Below, in pieces: positions 34,336-42,820 of a stretch of 64,000 bases of DNA. The notes under the pieces were generated by a model, which made no database searches, was not told the origin of the DNA, and worked only from the letters and a program-made list of their open reading frames with translations. Origin of the DNA: Pseudomonas sp. GCEP-101 (lineage in GTDB: Bacteria; Pseudomonadota; Gammaproteobacteria; Pseudomonadales; Pseudomonadaceae); NCBI RefSeq assembly GCF_025133575.1, contig NZ_CP104011.1, forward strand, positions 3,790,965 to 3,854,964, in the 5' to 3' direction. Both the position numbers and the translations under genes were made by a program. Within the stretch, counting starts at the first letter, position 1. Each line of letters opens with the position of its first letter.

Positions 34336-35055
34336 TCAGCGGGCGTCGATCGCCGGAATGGCCACCAGGCTCAGCAAGCGCTCATCGAACAGGCTGAACT
34401 GCCCGGCGATCTCCTTGCCGTGGTGCCATTCCGCCGACAGGTCGGTGAGCAGGCGCAGCCGCGCGTGCCCTCCGGCGGACCAGCTCAGCAGCTCGGCGTG
34501 CTCGAAGTAGAAGCGTTTGCGCACCAGCGGGAAGAGCGCCTTGAACAGGCTTTCCTTGAGGGAGAAGGTCAGGGTGACCTGCAACGCCGCCAGCCGTGAG
34601 TCGAGGCGGGTCAGTTCGCCCGGGGTGAGAATCTCCGCCGCCAGCCGCTGTGCGCGCGCGATGTCCAGGCGGTTCTCCACGTCCAGCCCGAGGCCGCGCC
34701 ATTGGTCGTCACGGCCGACGATGGCGGCCGCCCAGCCGTCGCCATGGGTGATCGAACCGCAGAAGCCCGCCGGCCAGACTGGCGCGCGCTCCTCGTCGGT
34801 GCCCGGCACCCAGGCCGCCGAGCCGGCCGCCAGCAGCGCCGCGCGGGCGCACAGGCGCCCGGCCAGGTACTCGGCCTGGCGCTTGGCGACGGCGCGCTGG
34901 ATGTTCGCCGGCGCCTCGATGCGGCTCAGGGCAAAGTCTCCGGGCTGCAGGCGTTGGCGGTCGAAACGGGTGCTGCGCAACTGCACGCCGGACAGGGGAG
35001 TGGGCAGGGGCCAGTCGGCGTCGAGCGGAGTACAGAAGTCGGGGAGAGCGGTCAT
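34336..35055 (-). CDS. pcpS: 4'-phosphopantetheinyl transferase
   Basis: 239 residues. Sfp/EntD-type transferase with LGLDVENRL (Mg-binding Asp and Glu) and FSLKESLFKALF (WxxKEAxxK-like motif), preceded by FCGSITHGDGWAAAIVG. It transfers the phosphopantetheine arm of CoA to carrier proteins. In P. aeruginosa PcpS is the one enzyme serving fatty-acid and siderophore carrier proteins; similar length and neighbourhood support the same role. It is downstream of the dienelactone-hydrolase gene on the same strand, with the candidate small RNA in the gap on the opposite strand. Confidence 0.93.
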   Translation of the reverse strand: MTALPDFCTPLDADWPLPTPLSGVQLRSTRFDRQRLQPGDFALSRIEAPANIQRAVAKRQAEYLAGRLCARAALLAAGSAAWVPGTDEERAPVWPAGFCGSITHGDGWAAAIVGRDDQWRGLGLDVENRLDIARAQRLAAEILTPGELTRLDSRLAALQVTLTFSLKESLFKALFPLVRKRFYFEHAELLSWSAGGHARLRLLTDLSAEWHHGKEIAGQFSLFDERLLSLVAIPAIDAR

Positions 35056-35137
35056 GGGAGCATTCTGCCGCGCCAGAATGTGGCTCGCCAGTCACGCGGC
35101 GCTTACATTCGTTTGCAAACCTTCACCAAAGGCGTAC

Positions 35138-35280
35138 GGATTCGTCTGACAAGCTTTGTCACACTGCGCGACGCGTTCCCACGGGGACGCAGGTGAGGTT
35201 GTTGTCGGAGTGCCGCCAAGGCGGGCTCTGACCTTAGACACTTGATTGAGTGCGGGAGCCCGGATGGGCTCCCGTTTTTT
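35138..35280 (+). ncRNA. candidate small RNA with intrinsic terminator
   Basis: A strong plus-strand terminator (35253-35280) has no plus-strand gene before it: both flanking genes are on the minus strand. The preceding 115 bases can form further hairpins: TGACAA-GCT-TTGTCA (35147-35161), GCGTTCCC-AC-GGGGACGC, CCGCC-AA-GGCGG and CACT-TGATTG-AGTG. A weak promoter (TTGCAA near 35113 and TACGGA near 35135, 16-base spacer) would start transcription near 35140. Several GGA triplets occur in loops. I cannot match it to a named RNA. The 5' end is a guess. Confidence 0.4.
35253..35280 (+). terminator. orphan plus-strand terminator
   Basis: A 9-bp perfect stem (35253-35261 with 35266-35274), 4-base loop and six T (35275-35280). 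No plus-strand coding gene ends here. Confidence 0.9.
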
Positions 35281-35293
35281 ATTGCCTGCGTTT

Positions 35294-36094
35294 TTATGAC
35301 GCGTCCGGTTTGACGTCGAAGATTTCCTTGAAGAACGCCTGCAGGTCCGCCCAGGACTTCTGGTCGGCGGTCTTGTCGTAGCCCACGTCCAGGCCGTGGC
35401 CCTTGTGCTTGTCGGCGTCGGGGCTGGTGAAGCTGTGCTTGGCGCCGGGCTGGATCACCAGCTTGTAGTCGGCCTTGGCGTTGTCCATTTCCGCCTTGAA
35501 GGCGGCCACGCTGTCGGGCGGCACCAGGGTGTCGGCGCCGCCGTGCTCGACGAGGATCCTGGTCTTGATCTGCCCCGGTTGCGCCGGTGTCTGGGTCGCC
35601 AGCACGCCGTGGAAGCTCGCCACGCCGGCCAGCGGCAGGCCGGCGCGGGCCATGTCCAGCACTACCTTGCCGCCGAAGCAGTAGCCGATGGCGGCGATCT
35701 TGCTCGGGTCGGTCTGCGGTTGTTTCTTCAACAGGTCGAGGCCGGCCTGGAAGCGCGCCTTGGCGGCGTCGGCATTCTTCAGCGCCTCGGCCATGAAGGC
35801 CTTGGCGTCGTTGGGGTGGTCGGTGTGCTTGCCGTCACCGTACATGTCGATTGCTAGGGCGCTATAGCCCAGTTCGGCGAGTTGCCGGGCGCGGCCCTTG
35901 GCGTAGTCGTTCAGGCCCCACCATTCGTGGACCACCAGCACGCCGGGGCGGATGCCGGACTTGGCGTCGTCGTAGGCGAAGTAGCCGATCAGTTTCGTGC
36001 CGTCAGCGGATTCGTAGGGAATTTCCTGGGTCTTGATGGCTGCTGAAGCGTTGGCCGCGAGGGCGAACAGCAAGAGGGCGGTGAGCAGGCGCAT
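35294..36094 (-). CDS. exported dienelactone-hydrolase family protein
   Basis: 266 residues. A signal peptide (about 1-19) precedes an alpha/beta-hydrolase with nucleophile Cys in AAIGYCFGGKVVLD, an Asp-containing region after VEHGGADTLVPPD, and the catalytic His in PGAKHSFTSPD. The GYCFGG elbow is the dienelactone-hydrolase type. Periplasmic members have no proven substrate; ester or lactone hydrolysis is expected. It is upstream of pcpS on the same strand but separated by about 240 bp containing an opposing terminator, so co-transcription is doubtful. Confidence 0.88.
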   Translation of the reverse strand: MRLLTALLLFALAANASAAIKTQEIPYESADGTKLIGYFAYDDAKSGIRPGVLVVHEWWGLNDYAKGRARQLAELGYSALAIDMYGDGKHTDHPNDAKAFMAEALKNADAAKARFQAGLDLLKKQPQTDPSKIAAIGYCFGGKVVLDMARAGLPLAGVASFHGVLATQTPAQPGQIKTRILVEHGGADTLVPPDSVAAFKAEMDNAKADYKLVIQPGAKHSFTSPDADKHKGHGLDVGYDKTADQKSWADLQAFFKEIFDVKPDAS

Positions 36095-36304
36095 GGTGAC
36101 TCTCCGTGGCGATGGCCGGGTGACAAGGGGATGGGCGCGGAATCAAAGAAGATAGCCGCTGATGGGCAAAACGCCCACGCAGAGGCCGCGCAGCCGCTCA
36201 AGGGCGCGGTTGTCCGCGATGCACTCGGCATAGCCGGCGGGTGAAAAGTCCGCCAGCCTCGTCTACCCTTGCGCCCATGTCCTGACCCGCGAAGCGATAG
36301 GCCG

Positions 36305-36976
36305 ATGTTGGACCTGAGCACCTGGAATCTGACCATTCCCCAACGCGGCCCGGCCGCGACCATTTCCACGGCGAAACTCGGCCGTGACTACCAGAGCCCG
36401 TATTTTCGCCGCAGCGCCGAGGGCGTGGAGTTCTGGGTGCCGGTGAACGGCGCGCATACCAGCGGCAGCGAATATCCCCGCACCGAATTGCGCGAGACCC
36501 GGCCGGACGGCCGCCTGGTGACCTGGCGCTACCCGCTGGCAGACAACCTGATGGTCGCCACGCTGCGCGTGGAATCCGTGCCCTCCAGCCGGCGCATGGT
36601 GATCGGGCAGATCCACAGCAACGGCAGTGGCAGCGCCGAGGCCTTGCCGCTGGTCAAGCTGGTCTACCAGCAGCGCCTGGACAAGGCGCGGGTTCAGGCG
36701 CTGGTTCGCGATCGGCCGGACGACATCACCACGCGCACCTACACCGTCTATGACGGCATCCCCCTGGGCGATACCTTTACCTACCGGCTGGGTGTGTCCA
36801 GCAGCGGGGTGCTGAGCGTGCAGGTGGAGAACGGCCACGTCAGCCAGCAACTGGACACCCAATGGGCCTACAAGGGCCTGTACTTCAAGGCAGGCCTGTA
36901 CCTGCAGGACAATCGCGGGCCTGCCAGCGAGGGCGGGCGCGCCACCTTCACCGATCTGAGCATTCGACACCAATGA
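36305..36976 (+). CDS. alginate lyase family 7 (PL7) protein without signal peptide
   Basis: 223 residues. The PL7 beta-jelly-roll motifs are present: SEYPRTELRE (catalytic Arg and substrate contacts), VIGQIHSNGS (QIH, catalytic His) and YFKAGLYLQDN (YxKAGxYxQ, catalytic Tyr). PL7 enzymes cleave alginate by beta-elimination. The closest remembered protein is the PA1167 lyase of P. aeruginosa, of the same length. The frame starts at MLDLSTWNLTIP with no signal peptide, so the product should be cytosolic unless exported otherwise. Its stop overlaps the start of the transglycosylase gene (ATGA). Confidence 0.92.
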   Translation: MLDLSTWNLTIPQRGPAATISTAKLGRDYQSPYFRRSAEGVEFWVPVNGAHTSGSEYPRTELRETRPDGRLVTWRYPLADNLMVATLRVESVPSSRRMVIGQIHSNGSGSAEALPLVKLVYQQRLDKARVQALVRDRPDDITTRTYTVYDGIPLGDTFTYRLGVSSSGVLSVQVENGHVSQQLDTQWAYKGLYFKAGLYLQDNRGPASEGGRATFTDLSIRHQ

Positions 36977-38181
36977 AGACTTCCACCATCGCGCGTCGCG
37001 CCTCCCTGGCCTTGTCCTTGCTGCTGCCGGCGGCACTGGCGCAGGCCGCCGCCGGCGACGATTTCGGCGCCTGTCTGAACCGCCTGCAGGGCGCCGCCCA
37101 GGCCAAGGGCGTCAGCGCCGCCAGCTTCGCGCAGTTCACCCGCGGCCTGCAGCCGGACATGAGCGTGCTGCCGCTGCTCGACGCCCAGCCCGAATTCACC
37201 ACGCCGATCTGGGACTACCTGGCCGGGCTGGTGGACGATCAGCGCGTCGCCGATGGCAAGGCGCGCATGGCCGAGCATGCCGAGCTGCTGCGCAAGGTCG
37301 CCGCGCGCTATCAGGTCGACCCGGCCACGGTGGTCGCGGTGTGGGGCGTGGAGAGCGACTACGGGCGCATCACCGGCAAGCGGCCGCTGCTGGTGTCGCT
37401 ATCGACGCTGTCCTGCTACGGGCGTCGCCAGTCGTTCTTCCAGGGCGAGTTCTTCGCCACCCTCAAGCTGCTGCAGCAGGGCGATATCCGCGACAGCGGC
37501 ATCACCGGCTCCTGGGCCGGCGCGTTCGGCCAGACGCAGTTCATGCCCTCGACCTACGCCCGTATCGCCGAGGACTTCGACGGCGATGGCCATCGCGACC
37601 TGGTGGGCAGCACCGCCGATGCCCTGGCGTCCACCGCCAACTACCTGCGCAAGGCGGGCTGGCGCGAAGGGCAGCCGTGGGGCTACGAGGTGAAGTTGCC
37701 GGCAGGCTTCGATGCCGCGCAGGCCGGGCGGACCAAACGCCGCGCATTGTCGGAGTGGACCAGCCGCGGCGTGACGCGCGTCGATGGCAAGCCGATCCCC
37801 AGCCTCGATTCCAAGGCAGCCATCCTGCTGCCGGCCGGCGCCAACGGCCCGGCCTTCCTGGTGCTGCGCAACTACGACGCGATCTACTCCTACAACGCGG
37901 CGGAAAGCTACGCACTGGCCATCGCCCTGCTGTCCGACCGCCTGCGCGGCGAGCCGGGCCTGCGCACCCCCTGGCCGACCGACGACCCGGGCCTGAGCCG
38001 GGCGCAGCGCAAGGAGTTGCAGGAGCTGCTGATCCAGCGTGGCTACGACATCGGCCAACCCGACGGCATGATCGGCGACGTGACGCGCAAGGCGATCCAG
38101 CAGGAGCAGAACAAGCGCGGCCTGACCCCGGCGGATGGGCGCGCGGGGCAGAAAATCCTCAAGGCATTGCAGGGCGGCTGA
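36973..38181 (+). CDS. sltB2: lytic murein transglycosylase, SltB2-like
   Basis: 402 residues with a signal peptide (about 1-26, ending AQAAAG). The MltB/GH103-type catalytic domain has Glu in VWGVESDYGRITG and the GSWAGAFGQTQFMPSTY motif. A C-terminal peptidoglycan-binding domain (about 335-400, LSRAQRKELQELLIQRGYDI, IGDVTRKAIQ) follows. It cleaves MurNAc-GlcNAc links with formation of 1,6-anhydro ends in the periplasm. The ATG overlaps the PL7 stop by four bases, so the two are translationally coupled. A strong terminator ends the unit. Confidence 0.92.
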   Translation: MKTSTIARRASLALSLLLPAALAQAAAGDDFGACLNRLQGAAQAKGVSAASFAQFTRGLQPDMSVLPLLDAQPEFTTPIWDYLAGLVDDQRVADGKARMAEHAELLRKVAARYQVDPATVVAVWGVESDYGRITGKRPLLVSLSTLSCYGRRQSFFQGEFFATLKLLQQGDIRDSGITGSWAGAFGQTQFMPSTYARIAEDFDGDGHRDLVGSTADALASTANYLRKAGWREGQPWGYEVKLPAGFDAAQAGRTKRRALSEWTSRGVTRVDGKPIPSLDSKAAILLPAGANGPAFLVLRNYDAIYSYNAAESYALAIALLSDRLRGEPGLRTPWPTDDPGLSRAQRKELQELLIQRGYDIGQPDGMIGDVTRKAIQQEQNKRGLTPADGRAGQKILKALQGG

Positions 38182-38205
38182 GCGTTACGCCCGGATCAAT
38201 CGAAG

Positions 38206-38228
38206 CCCCGGCGCCTGCCGGGGTTTTT
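38206..38228 (+). terminator. terminator after the transglycosylase gene
   Basis: A 7-bp perfect GC stem (38206-38212 with 38217-38223), 4-base loop and five T, about 25 bases after the stop. Confidence 0.88.
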
Positions 38229-38249
38229 CGTTGGTGCGGGGAAATCGGG

Positions 38250-38325
38250 GTTCACGAGCAAGCTCGCTCCTACAGGTGCCTGGGACGCTCTTCGTAGGAG
38301 CGAGCTTGCTCGCGAACCCAATGCA
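38250..38325. repeat. inverted REP pair
   Basis: CGAGCAAGCTCGCTCCTAC (about 38254-38272) and its inverse GTAGGAGCGAGCTTGCTCGC (38295-38314), separated by about 22 bases; together they can form one long hairpin upstream of the oprH promoter. Confidence 0.85.
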
Positions 38326-38378
38326 CGTAGCAGGGCCCCGCAATTCCCAGGGTGCGTGAAATTTCCTACAGCTAAGTC

Positions 38379-38417
38379 GTTCAGTATTGGTTCAGCAGTC
38401 CGACAGGTTCGGTTCAG
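38379..38417 (+). promoter_or_regulatory. PhoP box of oprH-phoP-phoQ
   Basis: Direct repeats GTTCAG at 38379-38384 and 38390-38395 with a 5-base spacer (the PhoP half-site arrangement, 11-bp period). A third GTTCAG at 38412-38417 is exactly two periods further, and the position between (38401-38406) keeps CAG. TAACCT at 38429-38434 could be the -10, about 11 bases after the last repeat. It lies 60-98 bases before the oprH start. Confidence 0.75.
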
Positions 38418-38476
38418 TGCCCCCCTCGTAACCTGCTCCCCGTCAACACATTACTGACCTCTGACGGGAGAATCCC

Positions 38477-39088
38477 ATGAACGCCATGAAGAAAATCGCC
38501 CTCGCCAGCGCCATCCTCGGTGCCAGCCTTGCCGCTACCGCCGCGAGCGCCGCCGACACCTTCGTCGGTATGACCTGGGGCGAAACCAGCAACAACATCC
38601 AGAAATCCGACGCGCTGAACCGCAACCTGGGCAACCCGAAATTCGACAGCGTGATCAACAACAGCGGCACCTGGGGCGTGCGCGCCGGCCAGCAGATGGA
38701 ACAGGGTCGCTACTACGTCACCTACGAAAACGTCTCCGACACCGAGCGCGGCCTGAAGCTGCGCCAGCAGAACCTGCTCGGCAGCTACGACGCCTTCCTG
38801 CCGCTGGGCGACCAGGGCACCAAGCTGTTCGGCGGCGGCACCGCCGGCCTGGTCAAGCTGGAGCAGGACTCCAAGGGCTACAGCCGCGACAGCGATGTGG
38901 GTTACGCCATCGGTGCGCAAGCCGGTATCCTCCAGGAACTCGGCAAGAACGCATCCGTAGAAGGCGGCTACCGTTACCTGCGTACCAACGCGAGTACCGA
39001 GATGAGCCCGCACGGCGGCAGCAAGGTGGGATCCCTTGATCTGCACAGCAGCTCCCAGTTCTACCTGGGCGCCAACTACAAGTTCTGA
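38477..39088 (+). CDS. oprH: outer membrane protein H1, Mg2+-regulated
   Basis: 203 residues: a signal peptide (about 1-26, ending ASAADTF) and an eight-strand beta-barrel with terminal Phe (LGANYKF). It is highly similar along its length to P. aeruginosa OprH as I remember it (VGMTWGETSNNIQKS, VKLEQDSKGYSRDSDVGYA, EGGYRYLRTNASTEM). OprH binds LPS and replaces divalent-cation bridges under low Mg2+, contributing to resistance to cationic peptides and polymyxin. First gene of oprH-phoP-phoQ, under a PhoP direct-repeat box. GGGAG gives good spacing to ATG 38477. Confidence 0.96.
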   Translation: MNAMKKIALASAILGASLAATAASAADTFVGMTWGETSNNIQKSDALNRNLGNPKFDSVINNSGTWGVRAGQQMEQGRYYVTYENVSDTERGLKLRQQNLLGSYDAFLPLGDQGTKLFGGGTAGLVKLEQDSKGYSRDSDVGYAIGAQAGILQELGKNASVEGGYRYLRTNASTEMSPHGGSKVGSLDLHSSSQFYLGANYKF

Positions 39089-39143
39089 CCGGTAACGCAA
39101 CCGGGCCCGCGCGGCCCGGTTGCCTGACTCAGGGAGCACGCGC

Positions 39144-39821
39144 ATGAAACTGCTGGTGGTGGAAGACGAGGCGCTGCTGCGCCATCACCTGTATACCCGG
39201 CTCGGCGAGCAAGGCCATGTGGTCGACGCCGTGGCCAATGCCGAAGAGGCGCTCTACCGCGCCAGCGAATACCATCACGACCTGGCGATGATCGACCTGG
39301 GCCTGCCCGGCATGAGCGGCCTGGACCTGATCCGCGAATTCCGCAGCCAGGGCAAGACCTTTCCCATCCTCATCCTCACCGCACGCGGCAACTGGCAGGA
39401 CAAGGTCGAAGGCCTGGCCGCCGGTGCCGACGACTATGTGGTCAAACCCTTCCAGTTCGAAGAACTGGAGGCTCGCCTGAACGCGCTGCTGCGCCGTTCC
39501 AGCGGCTTCGCCCAGTCGAGTATCGAGGCCGGCCCGCTGGTGCTGGACATCAATCGCAAGCAGGCGCTGGTCAACGGCGAGTCGCTGCAACTGACCGCCT
39601 TCGAATACCGCATCCTCGAATACCTCATGCGCCATCACCAGCAGGTGGTGCCCAAGGAGCGCCTGATCGAGCAGCTCTACCCGGACGACGACGAGCGCGA
39701 CCCGAACGTCATCGAGGTGCTGGTCGGCCGCCTGCGCCGCAAGCTGGAGGGGGCCTGCGGCTTCAAGCCGATCGATACCGTGCGCGGCCAGGGCTACATC
39801 TTCAACGAGCTGTGTAAATGA
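39144..39821 (+). CDS. phoP: response regulator PhoP
   Basis: 225 residues. OmpR family: receiver with DD pocket (LLVVEDEALL), phospho-Asp in LAMIDLGLPGMSG and Lys in DDYVVKPFQ; winged helix (LTAFEYRILEYLMRHHQ, VIEVLVGRLRRKLE, TVRGQGYIF). It activates oprH-phoPQ and surface-modification genes in low Mg2+. ATG 39144 follows GGGAGC at proper spacing. It overlaps phoQ by four bases. Confidence 0.96.
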   Translation: MKLLVVEDEALLRHHLYTRLGEQGHVVDAVANAEEALYRASEYHHDLAMIDLGLPGMSGLDLIREFRSQGKTFPILILTARGNWQDKVEGLAAGADDYVVKPFQFEELEARLNALLRRSSGFAQSSIEAGPLVLDINRKQALVNGESLQLTAFEYRILEYLMRHHQQVVPKERLIEQLYPDDDERDPNVIEVLVGRLRRKLEGACGFKPIDTVRGQGYIFNELCK

Positions 39822-41161
39822 TCCGCTCGCTGCGGCTGCGGCTGATGATCGGCGCGGCGATTCTCGCCGTCCTGTTCATGGCGGCGCTGCTGCCGGCGCT
39901 CCAGCGTGCCTTCAGCATCGCCCTGGAGAACGCCATCCAGCAGCGCCTGGCGGCGGACGTGGCGACCCTGGTGTCCTCGGCGCGCATCGAGGGCAACACC
40001 CTGAGCATGCCCGAGCACCTGCCGGTGGAGGACTTCAACCTCCCCGAATCCAAGCTGCTGGGCTTCATCTACGACCAGTCCGGCCAACTGGTGTGGCGCT
40101 CCACCTCGGCCATGGACGAGAGCGTCAACTACACGCCCAAGTACGACGGCCTGATCGATGAATTCACCCGCATCCGCGACGCCTCCGGCCAGGAGTTCTT
40201 CGTCTATGACGTGGAGATCGACCTGCTCGGTGGCAAGCGGGCGGCCTATAGCATCGTCACCATGCAGCCCGAAAGCGAGTTCCGCGAACTGGTCAGTGGC
40301 TTCCGCGACCAGCTCTACCTGTGGCTGGGTGGCGCGTTGCTGCTGTTGCTGGGGCTGCTCTGGCTCGGCCTGGGCTGGGGCTTCCGCTCCATGCGCGGCC
40401 TGCGCTCGGAGCTGGACCAGATCGAGGCCGGCGACCGCGAACGCCTGAGCGACAACCACCCCGACGAGATGCTGCGCCTGACCGACTCGGTGAACCGCCT
40501 GCTGGACAGCGAGCGCGCCCAGCGCGAGCGCTACCGCAATTCCCTGGGCGACCTCGCCCACAGCCTGAAGACCCCGCTGGCGGTGTTGCAGGGCGTCAGC
40601 GAAACCCTGGCCGACGAGCCGAAGAACCGAGAGCAGGTGCAGGTGCTGCAGACCCAGATCGAGCGCATGAGCCAGCAGATCGGCTACCAGCTGCAACGGG
40701 CGTCGATGCGCAAGAGCGGGCTGATCCGCCACCGCGCGGCCCTGGACCCGTTGCTCGATACCATCGCCGGCGCGCTGGACAAGGTCTACCACGACAAGCG
40801 CGTGACGCTGGCACGCGACATCCCACCGGGCCTGGCCCTGCCCCTGGAGAAGGGCGCGCTGCTGGAGATGCTCGGCAACCTGCTGGAAAACGCCTACCGC
40901 CTGTGCCTGACCACGGTGAAGGTCAGCGCGCACAAGCATGGCCGGGTATACGAACTGATCATTGAGGACGACGGCCCCGGCGTGCCGGCCAGCCAGCGCG
41001 AACGCATCCTCAAGCGCGGCGAGCGCCTGGACACCCAGCACCCCGGCCAGGGCATCGGCACGGCGGTGGTGAAGGACATCATCGACAGCTACGACGGCGA
41101 GCTGGCGCTGGAGGATTCCGAGCTCGGCGGGGCGTGCTTCCGGATTCGGTTGCCGGGCTGA
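39818..41161 (+). CDS. phoQ: sensor histidine kinase PhoQ
   Basis: 447 residues. TM1 at about 9-32, a periplasmic sensor of about 135 residues with an acidic segment near the membrane that fits divalent-cation sensing, TM2 at about 167-188 (LYLWLGGALLLLLGLLWLGL), HAMP, HisKA with phospho-His in LGDLAHSLKTPLAVL, and HATPase with MLGNLLENAYRL and DDGPGVP. The ATGA overlap with phoP couples their translation. Confidence 0.95.
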   Translation: MIRSLRLRLMIGAAILAVLFMAALLPALQRAFSIALENAIQQRLAADVATLVSSARIEGNTLSMPEHLPVEDFNLPESKLLGFIYDQSGQLVWRSTSAMDESVNYTPKYDGLIDEFTRIRDASGQEFFVYDVEIDLLGGKRAAYSIVTMQPESEFRELVSGFRDQLYLWLGGALLLLLGLLWLGLGWGFRSMRGLRSELDQIEAGDRERLSDNHPDEMLRLTDSVNRLLDSERAQRERYRNSLGDLAHSLKTPLAVLQGVSETLADEPKNREQVQVLQTQIERMSQQIGYQLQRASMRKSGLIRHRAALDPLLDTIAGALDKVYHDKRVTLARDIPPGLALPLEKGALLEMLGNLLENAYRLCLTTVKVSAHKHGRVYELIIEDDGPGVPASQRERILKRGERLDTQHPGQGIGTAVVKDIIDSYDGELALEDSELGGACFRIRLPG

Positions 41162-41185
41162 GCGCACGCCAGGGCAGGATTGCGG

Positions 41186-41400
41186 CGTAGGAGCGGACTC
41201 TGTCCGCGATGGCTTCCGGCGCGCATCGGACCTATCGCGGACGAAGTCCGCTCCTACGCACAGGTTGCCGGTGGCGTTCATCGGTAGGAGCGAGCTTGCT
41301 CGCGAACGCCGTCGCGCCGGAGCCTTGTTGCGTTATCCGCCCTACGTTCCTGGCCAGCACCGGCGCTCATTGTAGGAGCGGGCCATGCCCGCGACCCGTC
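41186..41400. repeat. REP palindromes between phoQ and the AraC gene
   Basis: GTAGGAGCGGACTCTGTCCGCGAT (41188) with inverse GCGGACGAAGTCCGCTCCTAC (about 41236-41257), then GTAGGAGCGAGCTTGCTCGCGAAC (41283) and GTAGGAGCGGGCCATGCCCGCGACC (41372). They fill the space between the two convergent genes. Confidence 0.85.
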
Positions 41401-41456
41401 GGCAGGGCCGACGATGCGCTGCCTCGATATTTCTGCCAACGCGCGCCGGAAGCACC

Positions 41457-42458
41457 TCACTCCCCCTGCTGCGCCCGATACGCCCCCGGCGTCAGCCCCG
41501 TCCATTTCTTGAATGCCCGGTGGAAGGCAGAAGGCTCGGAGAAGCCGAGCTGGTCGGCAATGTCCTGGATCGACAGCTCGTCGCGGCCCAGGTAGTAGAT
41601 CGCCAGGTCTCGGCGCAGCTGGTCCTTGAGCTCCTGGAAGTTCGGCCCCTCTTCGCGCAGGTGGCGGCGCAGGGTTTGCGGGCTCATGTGCAGCTGCGCG
41701 GCGACCTGCTCCAGGTCCGGCCAGCTGCGGCAGTCGCGCCCCAGTAGGCGGCGGATCTGGCTGGTCAGGCTGTCGCCGCCATCGGGGCGGGCGAGAAGGT
41801 CGGCGGGGGAGTCCTTGAGGAAGTGCTTGAGCGTGCGCTCGTCCTGCAGCAGCGGCATGTCCAGGTAGCGCGCCTGCAGCAGCAGGCTGGTGCTGCCGGC
41901 AGCGAAGCGGCGAGGGCAGGGGAACAGCAGGTCGTACTCGGCCTGGTGCTCGGGTGCCGGGTAGCTGAAGGTGGCTTCCTCCAGGCGGATGCGCTGGCCG
42001 ATCAGCCAACTGGCCAGGCGGTGCCAGATCAGCAGCAGGCTCTCGGCGAGGAAGTGGTCCGGGTCGCGCAGGTGGGTTTCGTCCAGGGTCAGGCGCGCCT
42101 GCTCGCCATCGCGCACCAGTTCGATCCGCGGCGCCTCGGGAAACAGACCGTAGAACAGCGAGCCACGCCCCAGGGCCTTTTCCAGTGTGCGGCAGTGGAT
42201 GATCGCATTGCACATCATGGCGAAGGTGCCGCGCTTGCTCGGCAGGATGCCGAAGCCCATGTACTCGTCGTCCAGTGCTTCCCAGAGAATCTGCATCAGC
42301 CGGCTGAACTGCTCGGGATCGATGCGCGCGCGTGGCTCGTCGAGAATGGCCGGGGCGATGCCGGCGTTGCGCAGCAGCGACTGGATGTCCAGGCCCTGGC
42401 GCCGTGCGCCGTGGACGGCGGCGCGGACGAAGTGGCTGGCGATGGTGCGTTCTCGCAT
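41457..42458 (-). CDS. AraC-family regulator
   Basis: 333 residues: an N-terminal arabinose-binding-type ligand domain (about 20-205) and a C-terminal double helix-turn-helix (about 240-328, WPDLEQVAAQLHMSPQTLRR, then IQDIADQLGFSEPSAFHRAF and KKWTGLTPGAYR). This is the AraC/OruR-type layout common for amino-acid and lipid-precursor control in Pseudomonas. It is divergent from dctA across about 360 bp, but dctA has a sigma-54 promoter normally run by DctD, so a role at dctA is uncertain. Confidence 0.9.
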   Translation of the reverse strand: MRERTIASHFVRAAVHGARRQGLDIQSLLRNAGIAPAILDEPRARIDPEQFSRLMQILWEALDDEYMGFGILPSKRGTFAMMCNAIIHCRTLEKALGRGSLFYGLFPEAPRIELVRDGEQARLTLDETHLRDPDHFLAESLLLIWHRLASWLIGQRIRLEEATFSYPAPEHQAEYDLLFPCPRRFAAGSTSLLLQARYLDMPLLQDERTLKHFLKDSPADLLARPDGGDSLTSQIRRLLGRDCRSWPDLEQVAAQLHMSPQTLRRHLREEGPNFQELKDQLRRDLAIYYLGRDELSIQDIADQLGFSEPSAFHRAFKKWTGLTPGAYRAQQGE

Positions 42459-42820
42459 GGGCGGTCCTTGTTGTTATGGCCGCACGTCCAGGAGCCGCGC
42501 GGGAAACCCGGTCGAACCTGACCGGGGTTCTACAATCTACGGTACGAAGGCCGTGGCGGATACCCGCCAGAGGGCGGGAAAGCCGCCAGCGAGAAGGCGG
42601 TTTTCCGCCAGATTCGCAGCCTTCCGTGCCGCGACTTTTTACGCAGGCCCTTGAAAATAAAGGGTTTACACATTTTTTAAAGGTCTGGCACAGCACTTGC
42701 CATATGCGATCAAGGCGTGCCGTTTGGCATGCCCTGAAAACAAATTCTCCCATTGCAGGGAGATAACGCGTTCGGTCTTGTGCTCCCCGGGGAGCGCATG
42801 CCCGTGAGGACAGAGCTGCC
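42459..42820. promoter_or_regulatory. dctA upstream region with nested inverted repeats
   Basis: No gene. From about 42552 to 42620 lie overlapping GGCGG/CCGCC motifs (GGCGGATACCCGCC, GGCGGTTTTCCGCC), a possible upstream activator zone about 70-130 bases before the sigma-54 promoter. An AT-rich stretch (42655-42682) between them could bind IHF. Confidence 0.4.
42686..42701 (+). promoter_or_regulatory. sigma-54 (-24/-12) promoter of dctA
   Basis: TGGCAC at 42686-42691 and TTGC at 42697-42700 with a 5-base spacer, matching the TGGCAC-N5-TTGC consensus exactly. It lies about 120 bases before the dctA start, implying enhancer-dependent activation, typically by DctB/DctD, not present in this window. 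Confidence 0.85.

Noticed and set aside
42686..42701. AraC regulator (41457-42458) as the direct dctA activator
   Set aside because: The promoter is of the sigma-54 type, which needs an AAA+ activator such as DctD; AraC proteins do not work on it.
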